This document shows, in pieces, positions 23,040-33,329 of a stretch of DNA of 64,000 nucleotides (position 1 is the stretch's first letter; every line of letters starts with the position of its first letter). The stretch lies in assembly GCA_036362985.1 (NCBI GenBank), contig JAYGXS010000003.1, positions 32,854,554-32,918,553 of the forward strand, written 5' to 3'. A program made the translations under genes and the position numbers. The notes under the pieces were generated by a model. The model did not search any database, was not told the DNA's origin, and saw nothing but the letters and a program-made list of their open reading frames with translations. The stretch is from Ligula intestinalis (Eukaryota; Platyhelminthes; Cestoda; Diphyllobothriidea; Diphyllobothriidae).

Positions 23040-23295
23040 CTATTCGAAGAACTGACAGTTCGACCGTCGATTTTGACTACGCCCACCACGAGCTTCAGCA
23101 AGCTGAAGGCAAAGATGGTGACTCACGCTGGGTTATGGTGAAAGTAGACTTACGAGCCGACGAACCCGTCTGCGCGCTCCCCAGCACGACCTGGCTCCGT
23201 TGACACACACGCACACACCAAGCTTTACACAACCAGCGGATTAGAAGGAGCCGTCGTCTTCTGACTCCCAGTTCGCTCGTCAGCCACTTCACATA
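23040..23295 (-). repeat. Dispersed repeat R2, copy 4 (core and flank in permuted order)
   Basis: Bases 23049-23155 match the R2 core. Bases 23243-23295 (agaaggagccgtcgtcttct to cagccacttcaca) are the reverse complement of 144-205. Read on the minus strand the order is flank then core, whereas at 11597-11775 it is core then flank. Confidence 0.72.
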
Positions 23296-23932
23296 AAACC
23301 CTCACTCGGCTGATTGTGTGTACGGTAAATGCGTCAGTAAGCAGTGTTAAAAGCAAATAAGCTGGAGATGAGCGATGAATAGCAGGCTGTGGGCCCTTAG
23401 ATGGTCCACTTCAGACCTTGGTCACCTGAAAGGATACGGGCCCTAAAGTACTTCGTTTTGCTCTACTTGAAGTATTGTAGACCTTAGATGGTCTTGACAG
23501 TCGAATAAAGTGCATATATCCTGATTGCAACCAGATCAAAATGTGAGAATCCAGCAGCAATTAATTTTTCGTCATTCCGTATAAAAGTTCACTTGTACCC
23601 TTAACAATGAATCGCTTACACTTTCCCGCAAAAGCAGCTATTCATTTTATCTCCCCAGGACACCTATCTTATTCCCATGTCTTCCCCGGTCTAAAATTAC
23701 TTCCAAGACTGGAAAGTCTCTCTTACGACAAGTATCAAATCCATTTTTCGCATATAAACTGTAGTTTCTCAACAAGGGTTTCGTATTTTATACAGTCAAC
23801 TTTGATCTCACTAAGGCATGTTGATTCTCCTCCCTCCGTTCCCTAAGTAATATGCATAATCGCAGCATACTTCCATCGGAAATTATGAAGGGCTCGGATA
23901 CCACTTGATGTTTCCGAACATATTTTTCTCCG
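23296..23932. other. No recognisable gene
   Basis: Spacer with a 79-codon plus-strand frame (23607-23846) lacking motifs. Confidence 0.4.
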
Positions 23933-24308
23933 TGTGTAGCGACCCATTATTCGTAGTCACGCTTTTCTCGGACGCCGCGGGGACAAGCCCTGTCTCGCAT
24001 GACCACCACGCGGACGAAAGACACGACAGTCAAAGCCTCCACTCAAGGTCGGGACTTGTCTGGCCTCACTAGCCAATCACTTCTCAAGGTGAGACCAGTG
24101 CACAAGATGCGGGTGAGTTGTTTACGCTCAGTCACTCCCTGACGCGACGACTTAATGTTCGGTTGCAGAGTTCCGGACCCGGTGATCTACTTGCCGGACT
24201 GCGCCTCTGGACTCCGGCCCATTCATGGCTGGACTGCACTTGTCTGGGAGTCACTTGCATGCTACTCATATTCTACTCCTTCTAACATTATTAAATCATT
24301 CATAACAA
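23933..24308 (+). mobile_element. Probable solo LTR, 376 bp
   Basis: It begins tgtgtagcgacccattattc and ends attcataacaa, flanked by perfect 4-bp duplications tccg (23929-23932 and 24309-24312). A second unit at 36848-37221 has nearly the same length (374 bp), the same cataacaa end and its own 4-bp duplication; both contain ggtcgggactt. No internal retroviral-type coding sequence is attached. Family (Gypsy or BEL type) cannot be told from the LTR alone. Confidence 0.62.
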
Positions 24309-24486
24309 TCCGGCCTTCTAAGGTGTTATCCTATTGACTGACTTTTAAATGTTTGGATACGTTCGATCGCCTATTATCTGGCTGGACCACATCGTATCCC
24401 ACACGTGCATCAAAGGCTCTGATTTTGAGTCGTGTTACTCCAGGCACTCTTCAGCATGCTCCGTTCTTGATTTGTGTTGATAACAA

Positions 24487-24775
24487 CGAACCAATGGCGC
24501 AGTGGTTACAGTGTTTACAGTGTTGGACTTTTAGCCAACAAAATCGCGGGTTCGAGCCTCGGGGATCGCAACACTCGGGGTTGGATACGGCTGGCTAATG
24601 ACGGCTACCAAGCCAGAAAAGGTCATTCCAGTCTTTGTTGTCTTCGTCAGTAATGTCTTTCTGCTTATCATATGCAAGCCTTTGAGCGGTTGGTGGTGGG
24701 ACTCTTAAGCGAGTCCCAAGGCACAATGGGACGAGTGAGTCTTGTAACCAGCCGGTGAACGCCACCTACCATTGT
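24487..24775 (+). repeat. SINE family 1, near full-length copy
   Basis: The head has an A-box-like atggcgcagtggtta and a clean B-box (ggttcgagcctc). The anticodon-loop region gttggacttttagccaac suggests a tRNA-Lys(TTT)-like ancestor. The body is gatacggctggctaatgacg, aagccagaaaaggtcattcc. The tail cgagtcccaaggcacaatgg, gacgagtgagtcttgtaacc is homologous to 4980-5045. Confidence 0.82.
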
Positions 24776-27490
24776 GTTTAGTAAGATTGATTTTTTCGAA
24801 TGGTTAGAAAGACGAAAGAGCTTGTGAAAGCAGACCTCCAATATATTTTTAACCTGGAGGAGTATGGAAAACAAGTTCGATCATTGTAATTTCCTCGGGA
24901 ATTAATGAGCGAACTTCGGCAATCCCTTTTTAGTCTCGATCCGAAAGTTTGTGAATCATTCAACATGCGTATACTACTGACAGTCAGTTGGTAGCTTGTA
25001 AATCTTACATAACTATTCTGCTAAAGCCGATGAATTTGTGCTCAACGTTCAGACGAACCTTCGCGTGTTTGTCCCTATGGCTTTACTCTAAGTTCATGTA
25101 CACATTTCTGAGGAAAGTATCAAGTGCAGCACTGGAAACTGAAAGCACGCAGAGGACACTGAAGAGCCACTTATGAGCAAGACTTTTTGCAATTGTGTCA
25201 TGCGGTGGTTTGAACTTGGTGACAGATGTATGTTATGCTGTATGCTATATTATTCAACGTTTGGGGAAAAAAGTATGTTTGCCAATGAGCTGCACAGAAG
25301 ATAGCATACATATACAAGGAAATTTCTCGACTGTGATTACACATTAAACTTGTTTTCAATTTTACGATTTCCGATCGGAGGGGTAATTCGAACGGGTGAT
25401 TATTGAAATGAGTGAAAGTATAAACAGTGGATTTTAAGAATATTTTGGTCAGGAAAACTTTGAAGTCGTTTTGGAACTGGCCCGCCAACACTGGTTGAGG
25501 TTCCCATTTTTATAGTTGTTTTTTTACTTATAATAGAGCGATGGCTATAGTCAAGCCCTGTCATTTCTATTGTGAGTTCGAATCCCGCCAAGGTATATAA
25601 TTTTGCGCAATCCGCTCAAGTGAGTTATCATATGCTGTTGAGAAGGCGATGACTATTGAATGTTAGGGCGCTCACCGACCTGGTTAGGACAGACTCGTCT
25701 CATTGTGCCGTGGAGTTCCATCTTTAGCCCTCGCAGGCGGCCGCATAGCGAATTGTTGGTTCCACTCCATCATAGTGATAAGTCCACCTGCCTGTTCGCA
25801 AATGTAGAGTTTCAACACCTTCAGAATTGTGAGGTTTTCTGAGGTAAGCTTAAAAAAAACTTCAGTAAGTCGCGTCAATGTTGTAATTACGCAAACGTCT
25901 TTTTAAAGTCTCGAACACAAATTTACAAAGTAACCCAGCTAGCTTATGTCTCTGGTTTAATGACTGAGTCGAGCTGAAGTTAATGGAGCTAAGGCTCAGT
26001 TCAAGAGGTCATTTGTCTTTTATTTTAATATAAATTACTAATACTACTGCACTTGTTCTCAGTACAAGTAGCGTGAGCCTAGCGCTTGCTATTATTTGTT
26101 TTCGGGGGACTGGGATGAACTAGGCCGCCAGGGAAAATTCCAGCTGGGAGTCTTGCCATGTGGACTGAGGTGAACGGACTCAAACGGCCTTGAGGCAATC
26201 GCTCAATACTTAAAATAGCATGCATATTTAGAGCTCTGTCTTTTGAGAAAAATCCCGAAATTATTTTTGCTTTGGACATTTGGGTCTCACCTAGCACCTC
26301 AAGCAGAAAGTCTGAATCAACGGTTACCGTCCATTCGAATGGGTTAAAAAAACACTTCTATTTGTCGGCGGCATGGTCATGTTTTCTTTCAGTCAGTTGA
26401 ATACCCTTAATATCTGCGGTTTTAATAGGGGGGACCTTTCCGCTACAATAACCTCGACGTACTTTCGGGCTGTGTAAACCATAATCAGAAAGCTAACGGT
26501 ATTTCTGATAACATGTCTATCTTCATATATCAACATCTAACTCTCGGTCCCCGGCTAAATTATCTGCGTCTATTTCAACGTTGGTGCCTTCTGTTGAACT
26601 CTTGCACATATCCCTCCAACGGGGACGATTGACGTTAATCGCTTCATTTAAGCCGGTCAAAACAACCATTGGCTTCTCCCACTCACTTTGACAATGTTCT
26701 TTGCCCTATCTTTGTAGATCCCGCCTTTATATCAGTTCCTTTTTGTTCATCCCTTGGGAAGAGTACTTTACCTTGCGAATGTGCTCATTTTTCGGTCTGT
26801 TCCGTGATAGTTGCTTATTCGATTGGTCCATGGACCTTCTACTCTTTTAGTCTACTTATTTTACTCTGTATACTTCATTTTAAATTCGTTTAACACTTTT
26901 GAAAAAAAAAGAAGGTACGCTTTTCTCCTCGAATGCCGTCTCAAACTGCCTCAAGTCTTCTTCGGAAACCACTAGCACTCTCCTACGTTGCATTTCATTC
27001 CACAAATTTACAGGATACTTGTGTGGACTACAACGTTGTGCATGAGAACATTTTCGATCTTCATATAATAAGACGCCTACGTCCACCAAACTTTTTACAG
27101 ATTGAGGCACATGGCCGAAAATTTATATTACCTTCCTTTCGCTGATTGTCCTGACTTCCACTCGAAAAAAAACACCCGAATTTTCCGTTTATTTCAACAA
27201 TACTTTCAGCCGAAACAGCCAATAGTCTATTTAAGTTGTTACTTGTTTGTGGACTGATGCTGTCCGCAGTATTTTTCGATATTTGTTCTCAAATCTGCAC
27301 TTGCAGCCCCGAGACTAATGACTTTTCTACGACTATTCTGAACCGCGGATGTCCAAATGTTTTGCCCTTCGTCTTGTTTAAAATTCAACCCGCAGCATTG
27401 TTAGTACGAAAATAGGTTGCCTCATTTGTGTGAACTCCTGGTGTTTTCAAAAAGCCTATTCTGTGAAAAATGGCTACTTAATCGACTTAC
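24776..27490. other. No recognisable gene; two SINE scraps
   Basis: Bases 25545-25595 hold a tRNA-like B-box (gtgagttcgaatcccgcc). Bases 25668-25730 (gcgctcaccgacctggttag, gactcgtctcattgtgccgt) are an inverted SINE family 1 tail homologous to 24690-24765. All other frames (60-97 codons) lack motifs. Confidence 0.5.
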
Positions 27491-27612
27491 ATTTTCCTCA
27501 TTGATTTTTAGTGCTCTTGTAAATTCTGATATATTTTTGGAAAAAAAGGTGCAAAAGAATATCCTTCTTGTATTCCGATGGTAGAAAATTACGCCTTCTA
27601 ATTTTATATCAA
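27491..27612 (-). repeat. Dispersed repeat R1, copy c
   Basis: The reverse complement (gatataaaattagaaggcgt, aatttt, ctaccatcggaatacaagaa, ggatattcttttgcac) aligns with 28215-28332 and 3614-3735. This is the copy with the longest open reading: EGVIFYHRNTRRIFF then FFSKNISEFTRALKINEEN in an 81-codon minus-strand frame. I do not recognise the protein. Confidence 0.65.
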
Positions 27613-27835
27613 ATGAAAGGGTTCCTTTTGTATGTAAAAATCTTTCATTAATTGCCGGCTGTAACACTTGAATTCAAGATTTCAAAACTCCATACTGTAT
27701 ACATTCTGTCTAAGGAAAATCTCATATTTCTCTACGCGGCGAGGAAAAGGTCACAAATCTCGTAAATTTTGCCACGTATAGGGATAATGTTGTACACTTT
27801 ATAGGCAGCAGTAACGGATACGATGTACGATTTCG

Positions 27836-28110
27836 ACTGACCAAATTGTGGAAAATTCGCGATCTCGGTGGGAGTCGAACCCACACAGCAGGGAAGGCTT
27901 TTGAGTAGCCAACGCTTTAACGTTGAGTTACGAGGTTCAACGTGAGCCATGAATTTAAGCTGGGCAAGCAAATCGACCCAAGTGTGATTCCCGACACATG
28001 ATGAGCCTCGTAGCTCAATGGTAGAGTGTTGGCTGCGCAAAAGCCTTCCCTGCTGTGTGGGCTCGACTTCCACCGAGGCCGCGAATTTTTCACAATTGGG
28101 TCAAGGGAAT
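27836..28110. repeat. SINE family 2, two copies head to head (inverted)
   Basis: The minus-strand copy at 27861-27938 has the B-box complement gagtcgaacccaca. The plus-strand copy at 28003-28080 (gcctcgtagctcaatggtag, gtgtgggctcgacttccacc) faces away from it across about 65 bp. The spacer keeps the family motif cgacccaagtgtgatt. The two heads could fold on each other as a long imperfect hairpin. Confidence 0.78.
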
Positions 28111-28214
28111 TATTGAAATCTACCAAACCCCTAACAACGATGTACCATGATCGAACATTCCACGGTCTTAGAAACCACACAATTAGAAACTTTCTAAAAC
28201 AAAAAAGATAAAAT

Positions 28215-28332
28215 GTTTCCAAATATAAAATTTGAAAAAGGCGTAATTGGCTACCAAACGAGTATAAGAAAAAAATATTTTCTGCATTTATTCTATAAAC
28301 TATATTTGAAAGTATAAGGGCATCGAAAAACT
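28215..28332 (+). repeat. Dispersed repeat R1, copy b
   Basis: aatataaaatttgaaaaagg, cgtaattggctaccaaacga, gtataagaaaaaaatatttt aligns with 3614-3735. It abuts the Penelope-like reverse transcriptase frame that starts at 28333, so R1 might be an inserted or upstream piece of that locus. Confidence 0.65.
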
Positions 28333-29307
28333 ATGAACAAAGGGCATATATGCCTGATTGATGAAGTGGTCCTTCAATGGATTGAAGACTTGGTCTTCGC
28401 CAAGTATCAACCGAAGTTTTGGGCTCGTTATGTCGATGACACTTTCGTCATTTTCAAAACATCCGACATTGAGCACCTCAAAGAGTTTCTAAACTCGGTT
28501 GACCCTAATATCCAATTCACGATGGAAGCGAAAAGAAATAATTAAAACTTCCCTTCCTCGATTTCCTAGAGCGCCGTCGTTCAACTAGACTACTGCAAAT
28601 CACAGTACTCAGAAAAGCCACCAGCACGAAACAAATACTCCACTTCAACAGCAATCGCCCTCTGTCTCACAAACGTAGCTGCATTCGTACCCTTTTCCAA
28701 AGAATTGAAACACATCGCAGCACAAAAGCTGACAAAAGAGTGAAACAACAATACCTACGTGACCTCTTTCAAGCTAATGGGTACCCGAATTCTTTTATCA
28801 ACCAAAGCGAGCACCGAGTGAACAGACAATTGGGAGCGAAACGGCAACTCGAAGTCTGGAGGATCATGCCCTACATAAAAAGGAGTCTCCGAAACAGTCG
28901 CTCGGCTGTTACAACCCGCTGGAATTGGCATAGCCCATCGACCTAAGGCGACAATACGCCGCCGACTGATGCAACCTAAAGACAGACGACGCGCTACTGA
29001 AACCTACGTAGTTGTCTAAAAAATGCGTTGCAAAGATGGAGATAGTTATCATGTTGGAGAAATAGGGCGCAAATTGCAGACCCGCTTACAGGAGCACAAA
29101 GCGACGGTCCGGAGACTAGGCCCTAACTCGTAGCTTGCAACACATATTGGAGAGACTGGCCACGAGTTCTATATTCAAAGAACGACCATTGTAGGCCGAG
29201 GAGCCTCAAAATCAAAGCGATTGACGCTTGAGGCATGGTACTCAGACGCCAACTCTGTCAACAGGCATCTGGACCTGCCCGTGGCCTACAAAGTCCTACG
29301 CCATTAA
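28333..29307 (+). pseudogene. Penelope-like retroelement: reverse transcriptase and GIY-YIG endonuclease (copy 1)
   Basis: The first frame (28333-28545) has FWARYVDDTFVIFK; YVDD at 28429-28440 is the polymerase active site with both aspartates intact. After a frameshift, FNSNRPLSHKRSCIRTL and VKQQYLRDLFQANGYPNSF follow, the thumb/linker region of Penelope proteins. From about 29005 the nuclease domain reads RCKDGDSYHVGEIGRK, TRLQEHKATVRRLG, THIGETGHEF and ends LEAWYSDANSVNRHLDLP. The usual YVGETGR reads HVGEIGR. Stops within the nuclease and the missing N-terminus make it non-functional. In life this protein primes reverse transcription at nicked target DNA. Confidence 0.85.
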
Positions 29308-29640
29308 GTAAGTAAAGGACAGGACACGGTCAAATCGAAGTCAGGATTTGCAGACAAAGACGGCCCTATTAAGAAACCACCGGAAGAGGGAGCAGGATTA
29401 CCAGCATCCTCTACCGTGGGGACAAAACAGAACACCAACTGCCGTCACGCCAAACCAAAATCCACACGCAGGGCCAAACAGCGAACAGAGAAAAATCACT
29501 CAGCCTAAGGCCAACACGTACAGCCGCAACTGTAAACTAGCTGATCGATAAAGTCAGTATTCACTTCGGCAAAGGACAGCCGGCCCAGCTGTAGAAAATT
29601 TCAGCAAACCTACAAATTTATTCCGGTGAGCAGAAGATGA
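29308..29640 (+). other. Probable Penelope-like 3' region
   Basis: Lysine- and proline-coding low-complexity sequence follows directly after the nuclease stop and reaches the truncated 3' edge of the next minus-strand element. No hammerhead-like core is visible here. Confidence 0.4.
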
Positions 29641-29644
29641 ACTA

Positions 29645-30597
29645 TAAATCAAGTTCAGTTAATTTGTCTTTATACGGCAGATGACCAAGATTCTTGGCCA
29701 TCTTCGTAGCCTTCGCCTCCACTCGTTCCAGGTGCAGGTTATCCTTCTTAAACCACAGACGCCAGGCCTGGACGGCATACTCCAAGTGGGACCAAAAAAC
29801 GCCCCGTACGTTTTTCTGAAGAGTTCCTTGTCGATGTGGATGAATTTCCTTCTAATCGCAAGCAGCACCTCTGTGGCACGTTTAGCTGTTTTTAGACACT
29901 CTGAATATGGTTAAAGCGGTGAGTTTATGAGAACACCGGGGTCTTTCTGTTCGTAAACATTTGAAAGGGGTTGCCTATCGAGGAGGTATTGGAAGGAATC
30001 ATCCTCCTCATTGGTCCTTCTAGTACCGAACCGTAAAACCACACACTTACTAACGTTGAAATTTAAGAGCCAACGAGCAGACCAGCTGCTTAGTCGATTG
30101 AGACTCTCTTGAAGTGCTTTCCTCTCAGCGTCAGACCTGATGGCTCTCCAGAGTTTGACATCATCAGCAAACATGATGGCACTGCAACCCAGGTCGTCGA
30201 CACAGTCGTTGATATAGATTACGAAGGGTAGTGGCCCTAAGACAGCCTTGGGGTACACCACCTAGAAGAGATGTGGGGGTTGACTTCGAGTCACCGATGC
30301 ACACAGGTTGTGATCGCCTGTGAGAAATTCTGTGATCCACGCTAGCAGGTTTCCTCATACAGTAGTCGCTGGTTATTAAGCCCACCTCGGGCCCAGACCA
30401 AATTGGGCTTAATAAGAGGCTGGGCCTATTAACCGTGGACTTAATGAGCGGCGACTACTATACTCCAATTTCCAATCATTTATATGCATTAGATATTTAT
30501 GTGGGACGCTGTCAAACGCCTTTTTGAAATCCGTATAGATGACGTCAACTTTAACATCTTCATCCAGTGCGCGAGTCCACTGCCCAGTCGAAAGCAA
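29645..30597 (-). pseudogene. CR1-like reverse transcriptase, core and thumb (element B)
   Basis: The minus strand gives DVIYTDFKKAFDSVPHKYL, a conserved polymerase block, then after the MITE PKAVLGPLPFVIYINDC and MFADDVKLW; FADD at 30160-30171 keeps both catalytic aspartates. WLLNFNVSKCVVLRFG follows, then frameshifted thumb remnants (FRKTYGAFFGPTWSMPS; NLGHLPYKDKL) down to about 29645, where the element is cut off. The GGVPQG motif lies partly in another frame. A MITE and several frameshifts inactivate it. Confidence 0.82.
30360..30460. mobile_element. 101-bp MITE, pogo/Tigger-like termini, TA duplications
   Basis: The left end is cagtagtcgctggttattaa (then gcccacc). The reverse complement of the right end is tagtagtcgccgctcattaa (then gtccac). 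Terminal inverted repeats therefore span about 26 bp. TA dinucleotides flank it at 30358-30359 and 30461-30462. The cagt start and ggttaat/attaag elements echo the Tigger-like ends at 1578 and 2474, which suggests a related transposase could have moved it. It interrupts the reverse transcriptase frame of element B. Confidence 0.75.
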
Positions 30598-30606
30598 TAG
30601 GCTGGA

Positions 30607-31215
30607 AAGAAAAAGGTGACAAAAGTGACTGTTCTTGCCATTATACAGGACCGACCGGGCGACGACTTAGCTCATGAATAACGGAGCGCAAACGGGCAGT
30701 GCGAAAAGGCGACCCACAGTCCCAGATCGCTACCCACACTCTAGAAGAAGGCCATGTATTTGACTTCTTGAACACACGGATAAGGGCACGAGCCAGTAAT
30801 AGGACTGGACGCGAACTACTGGAGGCCTGGGTGTCAGATCCTAACTCCATAAACAGGCATGTGGATATACCCCCCTGTTATTTTGCCATCCGTGCCCGTG
30901 ACCAGAAACCAGGGCCTAGTTCCTCTACAAACATGCCGGCCACCACCTCAAGGTCACATGCCGTTACTCCAGGGACGCGCGGCGGAGGAACGCTAAGATA
31001 GCGTGAGAATGGACTTGGCGTGGACAAAGACCAATCAATAATTGCCACGCCCCTCCCCTACCAACCCCATCGTCAATTACTCTGATGATGGCTTCTCGTG
31101 TGGGGCCGAAAGCTCAGCATAAAACTATCGTTCCAGAGATCGCGTCTTCGTCTTCTTTACAACAAGGACCTGGCGCACACATATTCGCTTCTATTCGTGA
31201 AAAGTGTTTCTATCT
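30607..31215 (+). mobile_element. Penelope-like retroelement fragment (copy 2): GIY-YIG nuclease and 3' end
   Basis: 5'-truncated. From 30646 the frame reads YTGPTGRRLSS, a stop, then RKRAVRKGDPQSQIATHT, EEGHVFDF and GRELLEAWVSDPNSINRHV, the second half of a GIY-YIG domain as in copy 1 (THIGETGHEF; LEAWYSDANSVNRHLDLP). A Ser/Thr/Pro-rich C-terminus ends near 31001. Beyond it a hammerhead-like motif lies at 31077-31120. The insertion separates QHGFR from LLLSTGQW of the CR1-like reverse transcriptase on the other strand, which places its outer limits. Confidence 0.8.
31077..31120 (+). ncRNA. Degenerate hammerhead-like motif in Penelope copy 2
   Basis: Core CTGATGA is at 31082-31088 and GAAA at 31108-31111. 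Stem II pairs ggcttc with tggggcc in six pairs, two of them G:T. The stem III/cleavage string is AGCTC (31111-31115), still palindromic though different from ACGTC at 20883. Stem I is weak (three of the first four positions pair). As at 20861 one extra T (31089) follows the core. Confidence 0.4.
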
Positions 31216-31705
31216 GAAGCCATGTTGGAGCCCTGACAATAGGGGTTTCTCCTCCAGGAACTTCATTGTTGATTTCCTGACTATCGTTTCGATCACTTTA
31301 CAGCAAATGCAAGTTAGACTGACGGGCCGATAATTGTTGACCTTCGTTCGGGCCCCACCCTTGTATATCGGGTAAAGATTTGCTGTTTTCCAGTCAGATA
31401 GCAGTTTCCCTAATTCAAATGAAGAACGAAAGATATGAGCTACGGGCTTTGAGAGCTCGCTTGGTAATTATTTAAAGAACTTTGCTAGTATATTGCCTGG
31501 ACCGGATAACTTTGCCTCTTTGAGGCTTTGCAGCTCTATTTTAACTACAGATGTTGGGAATAATAGAGAGTGAAACGCTGAACCAGCATTTATAGCAGCA
31601 ATGTTGACATTGTCAGACTGAAGCTTGGTTTCCCTAGTGAATACCGAGGTAAAGAACCGGCTACAGTACTCAGCTTTCTCGCTATTCTCAACGACTTCCA
31701 CGCCA
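31216..31705 (-). pseudogene. CR1-like reverse transcriptase, N-terminal part (element B)
   Basis: The minus strand has SEKAEYCSRFFTSVFTRE, the linker box before the polymerase (F..VFT pattern). The adjoining frame has GPGNILAKFFK, then ELGKLLSDWKTANLYPIYKG, NNYRPVSLTCICCKVIE and LLSGLQHGFR. These are the fingers of a CR1-type reverse transcriptase (W+.+.+.P+.KgG; NYRPvSLt). The frame breaks at QHGFR where the Penelope fragment is inserted. Frameshifts separate the pieces. Confidence 0.8.
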
Positions 31706-32097
31706 TTATCATCCTTAAGTACTGCGAATGGATCCTTGTTTTTTATTTACTATTAATATAGCGAAATAAAATGTTGGGCTTGGCTTCAGCCTGTTGGAGG
31801 ATTCTTGATTCATAGTTTTTCCTTGCCTAAAGAATCGATTCTTTGCTGCAGTTCTTTGGCGACGGAATTCGTCAAGATGTACTAGTGACCCAGTTTCCTG
31901 TTAAGATCTCTCGTCCACCAGGCAGGGTGGCTAGTCGTCTTGTCTATCTTCACCGGACAACAAAGTTTAATCAGATCTAATGCAATCATCTTGGATGATC
32001 TCCAATCGTCCTCCGGATTCCCTTTGAGCAGACAGTCCCAGTTTACGGACGACAGTGCATTCTTAATCGAATTGATATCTGTCTTCCATATATTTGA

Positions 32098-32595
32098 CTA
32101 GCCCTCCATTTTCCTCAGACGTTGAGAATTGAGTAAGTAATCCCACATTAGCGTCGTATGATCACTCTTACCGAGCGGGGCACTGAAATGCACTTCATCA
32201 ATGCAGGGTGAATCCTTCGTAAAAATTAGATCCAAGTAACTAGCTCTCTGGTTCTCACGAAATGTGGTTAGTGACTTAAAGTTCTGGGCAAGAGGGAGGT
32301 CAAGTGTGAGCTCCATTAACTTAGAACTGATGGAATGTGGCGTCCCTTCATCTGTCAGATTTTCCCAATACATTGCAGGTGCGTTGAAATCACTAGCAAT
32401 AAGAACTTCTTGGTGGCTAGATGCTTCCTTCACCAGACTAAGGAGCGATCCGTCAGCTGCTTTCAGAAATTTTGGTGGCCTGTATATGGCTAGAAATTCT
32501 AGGTTCTGTGCATTTACCTTCTGTAACTTTAGCCAGATGGATTCATACTCCACAGCTTGGTAGTGCTCTCGTTCGACAACGGCCTTGGTTGACAC
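32098..32595 (-). pseudogene. CR1-like AP endonuclease domain, C-terminal half (element B)
   Basis: The 165-codon minus frame contains NLEFLAIYRPPKF, IASDFNAPAMYWEN (the GDFN motif, with Gly changed to Ser), FRENQRASYLDLIFTKD and GKSDHTTLMWDY (the SDH catalytic motif intact). This is the second half of the exonuclease/endonuclease/phosphatase fold that nicks target DNA for non-LTR elements. The first half is missing or too decayed. In minus-strand order it lies between the ORF1-like stretch and the polymerase. Confidence 0.82.
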
Positions 32596-32761
32596 TGTCC
32601 ATGTCTTGATTCTCTTATTCGGCCCATTCGGAAAGCCTTTATAACTTCGACCTTTGCCTCATCCTTTAGAAGGGACTTCATATATCATTTTAATAGTTTC
32701 CTATCTTCTAGTATTCTTGACTTCGGTGTGTCGAAAGTAGCTTCAGTCATGCTTTTTATGA

Positions 32762-33130
32762 CTATGCAGTTTCTATAATCCACTTGAGGGCCTTGTTGTG
32801 TTGCCTTATCCTGAGAGATTGCTGTACTCTGCTTCGGCTGTCGTCCTCGTCTGCTCTATTGGGGTTTGTTTGGACAGAGTTAATGCCAGTTTCCGCGCTT
32901 GCTGAGGCACTGCGTTCTGTTTTAGCCTTCGATGGTACTATTTTTGCTTGGATTGTGCTGAAGCTCGGCTCACTTATACTAGCAGTGTGGCGTACTCTGT
33001 CTTTTTGGGGAATCCAAGTACGCCTTTTGGTTTTCGGAGAAGCCTGCGGGTCGACCGTTTTCCGTGTCCATGACAGGCTAGCAGTTCGGCCAAGCACCAT
33101 TGACACCCGGTCATTTTTCTGTTTAGATAC
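32762..33130 (-). pseudogene. ORF1-like basic/Ser-rich remnant (element B)
   Basis: The 114-codon minus frame is rich in Ser, Lys, Arg and Thr (KTKRRTWIPQKDRVRHT) and has no clear fold. It sits where ORF1 or the N-terminal extension of a CR1-like element would be, upstream of the endonuclease. The overlapping 170-codon plus-strand frame (32784-33296) is hydrophobic and has no motif, and I take it as antisense by-product. Confidence 0.45.
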
Positions 33131-33329
33131 TTCGGCCAGTGAAGCTGCTTCTTCGTACGTTAGGTTTTATATGTATATTTCAGGGTTACAGGCAAGAAAT
33201 GCCCTTGAGGACCCTATTCATGCAAAGCAAACAATGTTATTCTTGCAGTTAATGCGCAGTTGGTGGAGGACATATGATATCATGACAGAATTTTAAGTGA
33301 ATTTTCACGGAACAGAATGAAAACAGTCT

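Larger units (their letters stand above)
29645..33130 (-). mobile_element. CR1/jockey-like non-LTR retrotransposon B, interrupted twice
   Basis: Minus-strand order, 5' to 3': an ORF1-like Lys/Ser/Arg-rich stretch (33106-32762), endonuclease C-terminal half (32595-32098), linker and reverse transcriptase start (32097-31216), a Penelope insertion (about 31215-30607), reverse transcriptase core (30600-30462), a 101-bp MITE (30460-30360), and the active site and thumb (30357-29645). The 3' end is lost in the thumb region. It sits head-to-tail with element A. Confidence 0.82.
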
